64,000 nt of DNA from an uncultured Collinsella sp. (GCA_902479075.1 CABSNK010000015.1:1-64000); one strand, 5' to 3'. Positions 27,606-38,297 are shown, counted from the stretch's first letter. Notes: generated by a model not told the origin, from the sequence alone. Numbers and translations are program-made.

Positions 27606-27838
27606 AAGGAGTGTCCCCAAGTGCCGGCACAAAAGGAACGTCCCCAATGACTACCAGAGCGAGCAAGGCAACGCCGCAGGTAGAGGACGGACAGCGAGCG
27701 ACGTCCAGAGCGAACAAGTTGGCATGAAAAAGGCAAGGCATAGACCTTCTGGTCATGCCTTGCCTTTTGAATGACAAATTGTCGCTCTGGGCGGCGCGCA
27801 GCGTCGAGCCGTTACGCCGTTCGGCAGAACGGCGTAAC
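27606..27838. repeat. Structured covarying element, copy 1
   Basis: Related to 53190-53421 and 55500-55697. Outer stem: 27699-27713 with 27782-27796 (14 of 15 pairs). Inside it, hairpin II: AAAAGGCAAGGCAT with ATGCCTTGCCTTTT around GACCTTCTGGTC. Beside it, hairpin I at 27811-27838: GTTACGCCGTTC / GAACGGCGTAAC. A conserved lead block (GGCAACGCCGCAGGTAGAGG) precedes. Hairpin I touches the hspR stop codon. On the minus strand hairpin II is followed by TTTTT, so this copy may terminate the dnaK operon. Confidence 0.8.
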
Positions 27839-28255
27839 CTACAGATCCCCGCCGGCGCCCAGCAGCTTGCGCATAACCTGTTCGGGGTTAACCGAGCCGT
27901 CGCGCGGGGCCAGGGCGGTGATCTTCTTCTGCATCTTGTACTCGTGCAGCTCGTCCTCGAGCTGGCGCACGCGAGCACGGAGCTTTTCGTTTTCGCGCTC
28001 ACGCTCCTCGGCACGCTCCTTCATATCGAGGATACGCACCACGCCGGCAAGGTTGATACCCTCGTCGGTCAGCTGGTTGATGAGCTCCAGGCGCTCGATA
28101 TCGGCACGCGAATACAGACGCGTGTTGCCGCCCGAGCGCTGGGGGTTCACCAGGCCCTTGGACTCATAGACGCGCAGAGTCTGCGGATGCATGCCGGTCA
28201 GCTCGGCCGCCACGCTGATCATGTACAGCGGTTTGTTCCTATTGTCCTCGGCCAT
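27839..28255 (-). CDS. hspR: Heat-shock repressor HspR (MerR family)
   Basis: A 138-aa MerR-type DNA-binding protein: N-terminal winged HTH ([20 protein letters not shown], 11-30, then [19 protein letters not shown]), and a C-terminal coiled coil ([20 protein letters not shown]). In actinobacteria HspR represses dnaK and clpB with DnaK as co-repressor. Last gene of dnaK-grpE-dnaJ-hspR, 72 bp after dnaJ, giving an autoregulatory loop. Its stop codon abuts a structured repeat. Confidence 0.92.
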   Translation of the reverse strand: MAEDNRNKPLYMISVAAELTGMHPQTLRVYESKGLVNPQRSGGNTRLYSRADIERLELINQLTDEGINLAGVVRILDMKERAEERERENEKLRARVRQLEDELHEYKMQKKITALAPRDGSVNPEQVMRKLLGAGGDL

Positions 28256-28327
28256 GCTACCTGACCCCTTTCCGTCTCGTTATCGTCCATCATAAGCCCG
28301 CGGGCGTGGTCGTGCGCCGCGACCGCC

Positions 28328-29293
28328 CTAGTACGTCGCCTTGTAACGATTGACCTTCTCGCGATAGTCGCGCGTGTCGGCCTCGCGCAGCTTGGTCATG
28401 GCATCGCGCTCGTCATCAGACAGGTTCGTGGGAACCTGCACCTTGATCTCGACGAGCAGCGCGCCCGTACGGCCACGGTGCTTAACGTCGGGCGCGCCCA
28501 TCTCCTTAAAGCGGAACTTCTTGCCCGTCTGGGTACCCGCGGGCACCTTCAGACGAACCGTCGCACCGCCGGGCGTCGGCACGTCCACCGTGCAGCCGAG
28601 CGCCGCCTCATAGACCGAGACCGGTACCTCCATGGTCACGTCGGCACCTTTACGCTTAAACAGCGGGTGCTCCTCCACGTGCGTGGTCACGACCAGGTCG
28701 CCGCGCTCGCCGCCGGCAACTCCATACTCGCCGCGACGCTTGTAGCGCAGTTTGCCGCCGTCGACCGCACCCGCGGGCACCGAGACCGTAATGGTCTGTT
28801 GCTCGCCTGTCGAGGGAATGCGGTAGGTGACCTTGTGCGTCACGCCGCGAAACGCGTCCTCGGCCGTCACATCGACGGTCAGCGACAGGTCGCCGCCCTT
28901 GCGAGCGCGGCTGCGACCCGCACCCGCACCGGCAGCGCCCGCAGCCCCGGCGAAACCCGAGCCCCAATCGCTGCCCCAGGCGCCGTTGCCGCTAAAGATG
29001 CTGTCGAAGATGTCGCCCCAGCCGCTGGCGCCCGCACCGGCACCGTAGCCGCCGCCATACGCGCCGCCCGCGCCCGGCATGCCGCCAAACATGAGCATCT
29101 GGTCGTACTCTTTGCGCTTCTTCTCGTCCGAAAGCGTCTCGTAGGCCTCGCTGATCTCCTTAAACTTGGCCTCGTCGCCGCCGGCATCGGGGTGATATTT
29201 TTGCGCGAGCTTGCGAAACGCGCTCTTGATCTCTTTGTCGGAGGCGCTCTTGGATACGCCCAGGATGTCATAGAAGGTTTTGCCTGCAGCCAT
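28328..29293 (-). CDS. dnaJ: DnaJ-type co-chaperone without zinc finger (CbpA-like)
   Basis: A 321-aa J-domain protein that stimulates DnaK ATPase. The J domain (1-70) has the HPD motif in KYHPDAGG. A Gly/Ala-rich linker (about 75-130) follows, then two C-terminal beta-sandwich client domains ([19 protein letters not shown]). The four CxxCxGxG zinc repeats of canonical DnaJ are absent. Because it sits in the dnaK operon it is named dnaJ here; structurally it is class II. Confidence 0.92.
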   Translation of the reverse strand: MAAGKTFYDILGVSKSASDKEIKSAFRKLAQKYHPDAGGDEAKFKEISEAYETLSDEKKRKEYDQMLMFGGMPGAGGAYGGGYGAGAGASGWGDIFDSIFSGNGAWGSDWGSGFAGAAGAAGAGAGRSRARKGGDLSLTVDVTAEDAFRGVTHKVTYRIPSTGEQQTITVSVPAGAVDGGKLRYKRRGEYGVAGGERGDLVVTTHVEEHPLFKRKGADVTMEVPVSVYEAALGCTVDVPTPGGATVRLKVPAGTQTGKKFRFKEMGAPDVKHRGRTGALLVEIKVQVPTNLSDDERDAMTKLREADTRDYREKVNRYKATY

Positions 29294-29366
29294 CGTAGCT
29301 CCTCTCCTGTTATATCCGCCGCCCCTGCGGACGGCGGCTCATACTGTCATATGGCACTAGGCCAGA

Positions 29367-29396
29367 AAGGGCCCCGGGTGTTGCCCCGGGGCCCTT
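29367..29396. other. Strong hairpin between grpE and dnaJ
   Basis: AAGGGCCCCGGG pairs with CCCGGGGCCCTT around TGTTG-like loop bases. On the minus strand only TTTCT follows. It could weaken readthrough or protect the upstream dnaK-grpE transcript from decay. Confidence 0.6.
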
Positions 29397-29401
29397 CTCA
29401 A

Positions 29402-30244
29402 TTACTCCTCGGTGCTCTCGGCCGTATCGGCCGTAGCATCCTCGGGCGCCGCTTCGGGCTCCGGTGCGGGGCGCTTCTCGCCACCGTAGGTCACCGTCAC
29501 CATCGCGGAACGCAGGATGCGATCCGCCATGCGGTAGCCCTTCTGGTACACATCGTTGACGGTCTCGTCATACTGCGATGCGTCCTCGACGCGACCCACA
29601 GCCTGGTGCTCGAGCGGATCGAACGCCTCGCCCTTGGGGTCGATGGGCTCAACGCCCTCGTGCGCAAACACGTCGAGCAGCTTGGCATGTACCGCGTCAA
29701 CGCCATCGACGAACTGCTTAAAGTCGTCGGAAAGCTCCTGGCTGCGGGCATGGTCGATCGCGCGCTCGATATCGTCGATCACCGGCAACAGCGCGGTGAC
29801 AAGCTTCTCGGTCGCGCGCTCGCGCTCGGCGATGCGCTCGTTGGCGGTGCGGCGACGGAAGTTCTCCCAGTCGGCCTGCAGACGAGCGGTGCGCTCGGTA
29901 GCGTCCTTCGCCTTGTCCTCGGCGGCCTTCTGAGCCTCTGCCGCAGCATCGAGCTCATTGCGCACGTCGGCAAGCTCCTTTTGGGCCTGCTCGAACTTGA
30001 GCTTAAAGTCGTTGTCGGCGGCTTCCTCACCGGCGCGGATAGCGGCTTCCACCATCTCGTCCTCGGTCATCGTCGCCTCCTTGTTGGAATCCTCTACCTG
30101 GTTCTCGGCAGCCTCGGCGGCCGGGGCCTCATTGACCTCGGTATCGTCTGCGGCCTCTACGGGAATCTTCACGTCCTTCTCCTCAGAGTCAACGGGGGCG
30201 GCGCCGGCGGCAGCCGCCTCCGTGCGAGCTTTACGGGCGGACAT
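29402..30244 (-). CDS. grpE: Nucleotide exchange factor GrpE
   Basis: A 280-aa exchange factor that releases ADP from DnaK. The first 85 residues are an Ala/Glu/Asp-rich extension, longer than in most bacteria. The paired helix (FEQAQKELADVRNELDAAAE) follows, then the conserved core ADWENFRRRTANERIAERER and VIDDIERA, and the beta domain with GEAFDPLEHQAVGR. A 30-residue acidic Pro/Ala tail ends it. It starts 2 bp after dnaK stops. Confidence 0.95.
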   Translation of the reverse strand: MSARKARTEAAAAGAAPVDSEEKDVKIPVEAADDTEVNEAPAAEAAENQVEDSNKEATMTEDEMVEAAIRAGEEAADNDFKLKFEQAQKELADVRNELDAAAEAQKAAEDKAKDATERTARLQADWENFRRRTANERIAERERATEKLVTALLPVIDDIERAIDHARSQELSDDFKQFVDGVDAVHAKLLDVFAHEGVEPIDPKGEAFDPLEHQAVGRVEDASQYDETVNDVYQKGYRMADRILRSAMVTVTYGGEKRPAPEPEAAPEDATADTAESTEE

Positions 30245-30246
30245 GA

Positions 30247-32139
<1,893 letters not shown>

Positions 32140-32248
32140 TAGAAATTCCCTCTCTCTTGTGCGTTCGCGCCGCCTCGACGGTCTTTCGCGCGGCGCTTCG
32201 GCTTGTCTTTCAGGATGTAGTGTATCCCCTTATGGGCCGGAATATACA

Positions 32249-32275
32249 AAATCTAAGTCAATTCATATAAGATTT
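32249..32275. promoter_or_regulatory. Candidate HspR operator upstream of dnaK
   Basis: AAATCTAAGTC-N5-ATATAAGATTT, identical at all 22 defined positions to the element before clpB; only the central five bases differ. Located in the 5' region of dnaK-grpE-dnaJ-hspR. Confidence 0.75.
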
Positions 32276-32378
32276 CTTATCTCTGAGAGTTTAGGTTCTT
32301 AAATGCGCAGGTAGATGCGCTGATTGAGTTCTCGGCAAATCTATTGAGATCTATGTAGAGTTGACTGAGGTGTGAGCC

Positions 32379-32424
32379 TGAAACTGTGTCCCGTTTTGGA
32401 CGTGGATTACGGGATGCGGTTTCC
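32379..32424. repeat. Single 46-bp GGAAA/TTTCC unit
   Basis: Matches GGAAA-N6-CCC-N18-GGG-N6-TTTCC at 15 of 16 fixed bases (first base T instead of G). It is the only unit here; positions 62 bp to either side do not match. It lies between dnaK and the ferredoxin gene. The rest of the 32140-32648 gap shows no gene. Confidence 0.7.
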
Positions 32425-32648
32425 GCAAGCACGCTCAATCGCCCTATATTACGAGTCACCTTTAGCTAACATTTACGCAGCTCACCGGCCCCACCTGCGC
32501 GTTTTTTAGTAAACCTTGGCATACTCGGCGAACGGTATGAAGATGCCGGCCAGAGGGTATTGCAAACGGTCGCTCCCGTGGTATGTTTTTGCCCGAATCA
32601 AACCGGCGCGCATCGTCTGTAGCGTCGGTCAACAGAGAGGAAACTACC

Positions 32649-32834
32649 ATGGCTCATCCCGTAATTGATGCCGACGAGTGCATCGCTTGTGGCGTTTGCG
32701 TCGACACCTGCCCCGCTGGCGTTCTGGAGCTCCAGGACGTCGCCACCGTCGCTGACGAGGACTCCTGCGTCGCCTGTGGCGCTTGCCAGGACGCTTGCCC
32801 CGCTGGCGCGATCACCGAGATCGTCGAGGAGTAA
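32649..32834 (+). CDS. 2x[4Fe-4S] ferredoxin
   Basis: A 61-aa electron carrier with two cluster motifs, CIACGVCVDTCPAG and CVACGACQDACPAG, each CxxCxxCxxxCP. The first 4Fe-4S domain starts at residue 10. It probably serves pyruvate:ferredoxin oxidoreductase or hydrogenase. ATG 32649 follows AGAGGA. It is monocistronic with its own terminator. Confidence 0.95.
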   Translation: MAHPVIDADECIACGVCVDTCPAGVLELQDVATVADEDSCVACGACQDACPAGAITEIVEE

Positions 32835-32873
32835 CAACTCCCCACTTGCACACTCAAAAGTACACCGTGCACA

Positions 32874-32911
32874 AAAAGGAGGCCTCCGCATCGCCGCGGA
32901 GGCCTCCTTTT
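32874..32911 (+). terminator. Ferredoxin terminator
   Basis: AAAAGGAGGCCTCCGC and GCGGAGGCCTCCTTTT form a 16-bp stem with a 6-base loop, 39 bp after the stop. Confidence 0.92.
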
Positions 32912-32950
32912 GCTTATATGGGCAGCTAATTTGGAGCGGGACCCTTGGCA

Positions 32951-33015
32951 GTTGCGGTGGAATAGTTCCTGTTTTATGGCTTGGGGTGCCGATTTAGGAA
33001 CTATTTCACCGCAAC
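32951..33015. repeat. 65-bp GTTGCGGTGAAATAG hairpin, copy 3
   Basis: Arms GTTGCGGTGGAATAGTTC and GAACTATTTCACCGCAAC (one G-T wobble). It lies 18 bp beyond the niaR stop codon, again followed by TTAT. Confidence 0.85.
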
Positions 33016-33033
33016 TTATAGATGCGGCGTCGA

Positions 33034-33579
33034 CTAGGACAAATCGTCCTCGTAGGGCATGAGGTCTGCCAAGTAGCCTTTCTCCTTGAGTATGGTCTCG
33101 ATCTCGTCGAGGGTCTGCTCGTCCTCCGCCGCGATGCGATGGAAGTGATAGCCGCTCGTCACCGTTAGTAGCGGGAAACTCTTGCCGCTCTCGATATCGT
33201 GCAGGTAGCGCTCAACATCGCGACGATTGCGAATGTCCAGGTCGGCCGTGATCTTACCGTACACGCGGTGATTGACGATCACGTTGAGCACGGCTCCTCC
33301 GGCGTCGACGATACTCGTAAGCTCATCGCCTGCCTGCTCCACGCCGTGGCGAACCTTGACCAGACGCGTGGGTACAGCCGGGCTGCTGGGGGCCTCCTGC
33401 AGCACATAACCACGGTTGGTCGCCACGATATCGTGCCCATCGGCACGTAACAGGGCAATATCCTGAACGACAATCTGGCGGCTCACGCCAACCTCACGGG
33501 CAAGTGCGCTGCCCGAAACGGGCTCCTTGGCTTCCTCGAGCACGCCCATGATGGCACGGCGACGCTCGCGGGCGTCCAT
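33034..33579 (-). CDS. niaR: NAD-biosynthesis repressor NiaR
   Basis: A 181-aa regulator with an N-terminal HTH (VSGSALAREVGVSRQIVVQD) and a C-terminal 3H domain whose metal-binding histidines are in KVRHGVEQ, VNHRVYG, YLHDIES and YHFHRI. In Firmicutes NiaR represses nad genes with nicotinate as co-repressor. It is last in nadA-nadB-nadC-niaR; its ATG shares one base with the nadC stop (TAATG). The long palindrome before nadA is the likely site. Confidence 0.9.
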   Translation of the reverse strand: MDARERRRAIMGVLEEAKEPVSGSALAREVGVSRQIVVQDIALLRADGHDIVATNRGYVLQEAPSSPAVPTRLVKVRHGVEQAGDELTSIVDAGGAVLNVIVNHRVYGKITADLDIRNRRDVERYLHDIESGKSFPLLTVTSGYHFHRIAAEDEQTLDEIETILKEKGYLADLMPYEDDLS

Positions 33580-34439
33580 TATTTACCGTCCAACAGACGC
33601 AGGTGCTTGAGCGAGAGGTCGAGAATCGGCGCAGAGTGCGTCAGCGCGCCCGAGCTAATAAAGTCGACGCCCAGGTCGGCGAGCGCGCGGATATTGCTGG
33701 CGTCCACGTTGCCCGAGCACTCGGTCTTGGCGCGGCCGGCGATAAGCTCAATCGCGGCAGCCATATCGTCGTGGGTCATGTTGTCGAACATGATGATGTC
33801 GGCGCCGGCCTCCACAGCCTCGTGCACCATGTCCAAGTTCTCGCACTCAATCTCGACTGTCGTGGTAAACGATGCGTGGGCGCGTGCCATCTCGATCGCG
33901 CGCGTCACACCACCGGCGGCGTCGATATGGTTGTCCTTGAGCATGACGGCCGTCGACAGGTTGTAGCGGTGGTTGCTGCCGCCACCGATCTCGACCGCGG
34001 CCTTCTCGAAGACGCGCATGCCCGGCGTGGTCTTGCGCGTGTCGACAAGCACGGTCTTGGTACCCTCGAGCGCCACCGCCATGCTGTGCGTGTAGGTAGC
34101 GATACCGCTCATACGCTGCAGATAGTTGAGCGCCACGCGCTCGCCCGAAAGCAGCACGCGCGCGTCGCCGCGCACCTGGCCCACGTGGTCGCCGGCGTGC
34201 ACCTCTTCACCGTCGACGACATCAAACAGCACCGAGCTCTGCGAATCCAGCAGCTCAAAGGTGCGAGCGAACACATCCAGGCCGGCGATGATGCCGTCGG
34301 CCTTGGCGATGAGCTCCACCGTGGCGGGGCGCGCCGTGGGGCACACGCTCGCCGTGCTCACGTCCTCAAAGGTAATGTCCTCGCGCAGGGCCTGCAAAAT
34401 CAGATCATCGACGACAAGCTTCATGGTAATGGGATTCAT
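33579..34439 (-). CDS. nadC: Quinolinate phosphoribosyltransferase NadC
   Basis: A 286-aa enzyme converting quinolinate and PRPP to nicotinate mononucleotide, CO2 and PPi. Visible motifs: ALREDITFEDVST at the N-terminus, the active-site VLVDTRKTTPGMR-EK region, GGGSNHRYNL, and VMLKDNHI. Length is normal. It starts 3 bp after nadB. Confidence 0.96.
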   Translation of the reverse strand: MNPITMKLVVDDLILQALREDITFEDVSTASVCPTARPATVELIAKADGIIAGLDVFARTFELLDSQSSVLFDVVDGEEVHAGDHVGQVRGDARVLLSGERVALNYLQRMSGIATYTHSMAVALEGTKTVLVDTRKTTPGMRVFEKAAVEIGGGSNHRYNLSTAVMLKDNHIDAAGGVTRAIEMARAHASFTTTVEIECENLDMVHEAVEAGADIIMFDNMTHDDMAAAIELIAGRAKTECSGNVDASNIRALADLGVDFISSGALTHSAPILDLSLKHLRLLDGK

Positions 34440-34442
34440 GGT

Positions 34443-35819
34443 CTACTCCTCCACGGCCTGCGTGCCGGCGGCACGGGCCAAATCATCGATTGCCAGGGTG
34501 TCGGCGCTCAGGGCGCGATGACGGCCATCGAGCGCGGGCTCGCCCGCCTGCTCCACGGCCAGCGACTCGCCGGTGCGCATACGCCAAGCGGCGCGGCGAC
34601 CCCAGACTAGGGACTCGAGCAGGCTGTTGGAAGCTAGGCGATTCTTGCCGTGAACGCCGTTGCAGGCCGTCTCGCCGGCGGCGTAGAGCTCGGGCATCGA
34701 AGTGCGGCCGTCCTTGTCGACCCACACGCCGCCCATAAAGTAGTGCTGCGTGGGCGTGACGGGGATGGGCTCATCCAGGATGTCGCGACCGTCCTCCAGG
34801 CAGCGCGCGCGGATGTTGGCGAAGTGCCCGGTCACCACGTCGCGCTCGACGGGGGCAAAGCTCAGCCACTCGTGCTCGGTGCCGTCCTGCTTCATCTGCT
34901 CGCGAATAGCGGCGGCGACCACGTCGCGCGGCTGCAGCTCGTCGGTAAAGCGCTCGCCGGCGGCGTTGAGCAGAATCGCGCCCTCACCGCGGCAGCTCTC
35001 GCTGATCAGGAAGGTGCGGCCCGGCTGCGGCGAGAACAATCCCGTGGGGTGAATCTGCACGTAGTCCAGGTGCTCCATCGTAATGCCGTGCTCCTGCGCG
35101 ATGTAGCAGGCGTCGCCGGTGAGCTGCGGGAAGTTGGTGGAGTGATCGTACACGCCGCCGATGCCACCCGTCGCCCACAGTGTATGGCGAGCATGAATCT
35201 CAAACGGCTCGCCGGTATGCACGCCCTCGGCGGCATGTGCCAGCTCGTCGGCGGGGCGAACCGAATCGCCCTCGTCCACGGCGACAGCGACGACACCAGT
35301 GCACACCGTGGCCCCATCGCGCTCGGCCGTCAGGATGTCGGTCATGGCCACGTGCTCAAGAATCTGCACGTTGTCCAACTTGCGGACGGCCTGGAGCAGC
35401 TTGGTCGTGATCTCCTTGCCCGTAATGTCGGCATGGAAGGCGATGCGCGGGCGGCTGTGCGCGCCCTCGCGGGTAAAGTCGAGGCCGCCATCGGCCTTGC
35501 GCTCAAAGTCCACGCCCATCGCCAGCAGGTCGTTGATGACCGAGCGGCTCGAGCGGATCATGATGGCTACGCTCTCGCGGCGGTTCTCGTAGTGGCCGGC
35601 GTGCATGGTGTCCTCAAAGAAGGCATCGTAGTCCGAGCCCTCGGGCAGCACGCAGATGCCGCCCTGCGCGAGCATCGAATCGCACTCGTCGACCGCGCCC
35701 TTGGAGAGCATGATCACGCGCGTGCTCGTCGGCAGATTGAGGGCAGCGTATAGGCCAGCCACGCCGCAGCCGGCAATGACGACGTCGCACTCCATGTCGG
35801 AGTATTGCTTGGTTTCCAC
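34443..35819 (-). CDS. nadB: L-aspartate oxidase NadB
   Basis: A 458-aa FAD enzyme oxidising L-aspartate to iminoaspartate for quinolinate synthesis. It has an FAD fold (VVIAGCGVAGLYAAL), the SMLAQGGICV loop, the capping domain with HSRPRIAFHADITGKEI, and the C-terminal substrate region (HYFMGGVWVDKDGRTSMPEL; YAAGETACNGVHGKNRLASN). GTG 35819 is chosen because AGGA lies 5 bases before it. The protein is shorter than E. coli NadB (540 aa) because the C-terminal helical bundle is missing. Confidence 0.93.
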   Translation of the reverse strand: METKQYSDMECDVVIAGCGVAGLYAALNLPTSTRVIMLSKGAVDECDSMLAQGGICVLPEGSDYDAFFEDTMHAGHYENRRESVAIMIRSSRSVINDLLAMGVDFERKADGGLDFTREGAHSRPRIAFHADITGKEITTKLLQAVRKLDNVQILEHVAMTDILTAERDGATVCTGVVAVAVDEGDSVRPADELAHAAEGVHTGEPFEIHARHTLWATGGIGGVYDHSTNFPQLTGDACYIAQEHGITMEHLDYVQIHPTGLFSPQPGRTFLISESCRGEGAILLNAAGERFTDELQPRDVVAAAIREQMKQDGTEHEWLSFAPVERDVVTGHFANIRARCLEDGRDILDEPIPVTPTQHYFMGGVWVDKDGRTSMPELYAAGETACNGVHGKNRLASNSLLESLVWGRRAAWRMRTGESLAVEQAGEPALDGRHRALSADTLAIDDLARAAGTQAVEE

Positions 35820-35840
35820 AGGAATCCTCTCCCTTGTAAT

Positions 35841-35869
35841 GTGACATAAGGGGCCGCCCCTCATGTCAC
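35841..35869. other. Hairpin between nadA and nadB
   Basis: GTGACAT and ATGTCAC flank a GGGGC/GCCCC stem in the 56-bp gap. There is no T run. A role in setting the nadB level is possible. Confidence 0.5.
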
Positions 35870-35875
35870 GTTGTT

Positions 35876-36901
35876 TTAGCGCGCCGCGTACTCGAGCATG
35901 CGGTCGAGCGTGAGCTTGGCCTGGTCGGCGGCCTCGTCCGACACGCCGATCTGCACCTCGCCCTCGCCCGTCTCTAGGCAGCGTACGAGTTTTTCGAGCG
36001 TGATGAGATCCATGTTGACGCAGGTGGGCTGCACCGCGGGGAAGTAGAACTTTTTGCCGGTGCCCTGGCAGCGGCGCTCGAGCTCGTAGAGCACGCCGCG
36101 GACCGTCACGATGATGAACTCGTTGGCGTCCGACTCCTCGGCATACTTGATGATGCCGGCGGTGGAGCCGATGTAGTCGGCCTCGGCAAGGACGTCGGCC
36201 TTGCACTCGGGGTGCGCCAGTACGAGCGCATCGGGATGTGCTTCCTGCGCGTCGACGATCTGCTCGACGGTGATGATGTGATGACGCGGGCAGTAGCCCT
36301 TGTTGAGCAGAACGTGCTTTTGCGGCACCTGCTCGGCTACGAAGCGGCCCAGGTTTTGGTCGGGAATGAACAGGATATGCTGCTGCGGCAGCTCGGACAC
36401 GATCTTAACGGCGTTGGAGCTGGTGACGCACACGTCACTCCAGCTCTTGATCTCGACCGTCGAGTTGACGTAGCACACCACGGCCAGGTCGTCGCCATAC
36501 TCGGCGCGCGCCGCGTCGACCGTCTCGCGCTTGACCATATGGGCCATGGGGCAATCCGCGCCCGGCTCGGGCAGCAGCACGGTCTTGGTGGGGTTGAGCA
36601 GCTTGGCGCTCTCGCCCATAAACTCCACGCCGCACAGCACGATGGTCTGCTGCGGCAGGCTCTTGGCGAGCTTTGCCAGGTAGAAGCTGTCGCCGACGTA
36701 ATCGGCCACAGCCTGGACCTCGGGTGCCACGTAATAGTGTGCCAGGATCACCGCGTCGCGTTTGGTTTTAAGTTGTTGAATGGCCTCGACGAGCTCTGCG
36801 GGCACCAATGCCGCGCGCTCCGTTGCCGTCGTTGCCGATGCCAGGCCGGCCGCAATGTCGCGTGCAAGCTCCGATGCATCCATGTTCGCGCTCTGTGCCA
36901 T
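35876..36901 (-). CDS. nadA: Quinolinate synthase NadA
   Basis: A 341-aa [4Fe-4S] enzyme that condenses iminoaspartate with dihydroxyacetone phosphate. The three cluster cysteines fit CGVEFMGE, CPRHHII/CKADV region and CVNMDL. Substrate motifs AHYYVAPEVQ, FIPDQNLGR and HPEC are present. ATG 36901 follows AGAGGGG; a TTG lies directly before it. First gene of the nad operon. Confidence 0.96.
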   Translation of the reverse strand: MAQSANMDASELARDIAAGLASATTATERAALVPAELVEAIQQLKTKRDAVILAHYYVAPEVQAVADYVGDSFYLAKLAKSLPQQTIVLCGVEFMGESAKLLNPTKTVLLPEPGADCPMAHMVKRETVDAARAEYGDDLAVVCYVNSTVEIKSWSDVCVTSSNAVKIVSELPQQHILFIPDQNLGRFVAEQVPQKHVLLNKGYCPRHHIITVEQIVDAQEAHPDALVLAHPECKADVLAEADYIGSTAGIIKYAEESDANEFIIVTVRGVLYELERRCQGTGKKFYFPAVQPTCVNMDLITLEKLVRCLETGEGEVQIGVSDEAADQAKLTLDRMLEYAAR

Positions 36902-36942
36902 CAAGGCCCCTCTCTTTTGGCGAATCTTGGGGCTTTAGTATG

Positions 36943-36986
36943 ACACCTAGGTTTACAGCTGACAAGACAGCTGTAAACCTAGGTGT
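36943..36986. promoter_or_regulatory. Long palindromic operator upstream of nadA (probable NiaR site)
   Basis: Arms ACACCTAGGTTTACAGCTG (36943-36961) and CAGCTGTAAACCTAGGTGT (36968-36986) are perfectly complementary around ACAAGA. On the minus strand a plausible promoter TTGTCA-N17-CATACT runs through it, so a bound repressor would block nadA transcription. It lies 42 bp before the nadA start. NiaR is the natural candidate as it is encoded in the operon. Confidence 0.8.
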
Positions 36987-37143
36987 AAAGTTGAAATAAA
37001 GATTCGATCATGCGGCAGGCCCATTTTCGAACTGGCAAACTGAGGATAGCCGAGCTCTCGATAGCGTAGGAGGCATCTTTGGACGGCCGCCGCGCATGGT
37101 CGACGGCATGCCCGCCAGGCAATCGCTCGCCGGTGCCAATCCG

Positions 37144-37719
37144 CTACAGTGGAGCAGCCGCCGGGGTCAGCTGCTTGATATAGGCCCACATGCGCTGCTT
37201 GGCCGCTTTGTCGGTCAGCGCCGCCTCAAAGCCATCGAGCGCGAGCACGCGGCGGCCCTGCACATGGGCGATCAGACCGGGCTTGAGCATGGCGGTGTCG
37301 AAGTCATCAATCGCCACGAGCATGTCGGCGTAGGTTTCGCGCATGACATCGGCCGCGCTGTTATCGAGCAGCAGCACCGCCTCGGGGTCCAAGGCCTCAA
37401 GCGCCTCGCGGAACAGGTCGCACGGCAGGGCGTGGCCCACCGTCACAACTCCGTCGCCCGCGCCGGCAACACTCGCCAGCACACAAAAATCTTCGGGCGC
37501 GTAACCGATTGCCCCGAGCGCCTTGCGCAATGCGGCGCCATCCGCGCCGGCGGCAAGTTCGCCGCCCGAGCGCTCGGCATCATCCAAATCACCTTTGACC
37601 AGCACGATCGGCGAGCACGCGTTGCCCGCGATGCGCACGCCACGGGCCGCAAGCGATGCAAGCTCCTGCTCGGCCGCCTGGGCGATGGCTTCTTTTTTCT
37701 GACTTTGTGACGTGGGCAT
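37144..37719 (-). CDS. Uncharacterised protein, weakly UDG-like
   Basis: A 191-aa soluble protein. The N-terminus is a charged helix (KKEAIAQAAEQELASLAA). The core (IVLVKGDLDDAERSGGEL, then GADGAALRKALGAIGYAPED) has the rhythm of uracil-DNA glycosylase family 4/5 proteins, where a similar stretch carries the active-site loop. The catalytic residues and Fe-S cysteines of that family are not evident. ATG 37719 follows GGAGAG; ten upstream residues in a longer frame are not supported. It is divergent from trxA. Confidence 0.4.
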   Translation of the reverse strand: MPTSQSQKKEAIAQAAEQELASLAARGVRIAGNACSPIVLVKGDLDDAERSGGELAAGADGAALRKALGAIGYAPEDFCVLASVAGAGDGVVTVGHALPCDLFREALEALDPEAVLLLDNSAADVMRETYADMLVAIDDFDTAMLKPGLIAHVQGRRVLALDGFEAALTDKAAKQRMWAYIKQLTPAAAPL

Positions 37720-37855
37720 GCGCTCTCCAATCGTTTGCGTGCCCACCATTATATAAAAGAGCCGCCCGCGAGTGGTTGCTTTGCGGGCCGCTGGGTATAA
37801 GCACGGTCGTACTGAGTTTTACGCGGCCGAGCCGCGTCGCATCATGGAGGTCACC

Positions 37856-38176
37856 ATGGCTGACATTAAGCAGATTACCCCCGAGAACTTCGATTCCGTC
37901 GTTAGCGACAACCTTCCCGTACTGGTTGATTTTTGGGCGCCCTGGTGCGGGCCCTGCCGATCGCTCTCGCCCATCGTGGACGAGGTAGCCGACGAGCTGG
38001 CCGGCAAGCTTGCCGTTGCCAAGTGCAACGTCGATGACAATCAGGACCTGGCCATGAAGTTTGGCGTCATGAGCATCCCCACGCTGATTGTCTTTAAGAA
38101 CGGTGAGGAGGTCGACCGCTCGGTCGGCGCGCTGCCCAAGGCAAGGCTGCAGGCATTGCTGGAGAAGCACCTGTAA
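37856..38176 (+). CDS. trxA: Thioredoxin
   Basis: A 106-aa cytosolic disulfide reductase with the WCGPC active site in DFWAPWCGPCR, the cis-Pro in MSIPTLIVF and a normal length. ATG 37856 follows GGAGG by 5 bases; upstream in-frame residues do not belong to the fold. It is monocistronic with its own terminator. Confidence 0.96.
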   Translation: MADIKQITPENFDSVVSDNLPVLVDFWAPWCGPCRSLSPIVDEVADELAGKLAVAKCNVDDNQDLAMKFGVMSIPTLIVFKNGEEVDRSVGALPKARLQALLEKHL

Positions 38177-38297
38177 TACGCTGGTTACATTTTGGCGTCC
38201 TGCCGCCGTCCATGAGCGCTTTTGCACCGCTCGCCGGACTTCTGGGTGCACCGCGTGCGACCACGGATAGTATGGTAGTCACAAACAGCCCCCAGTG

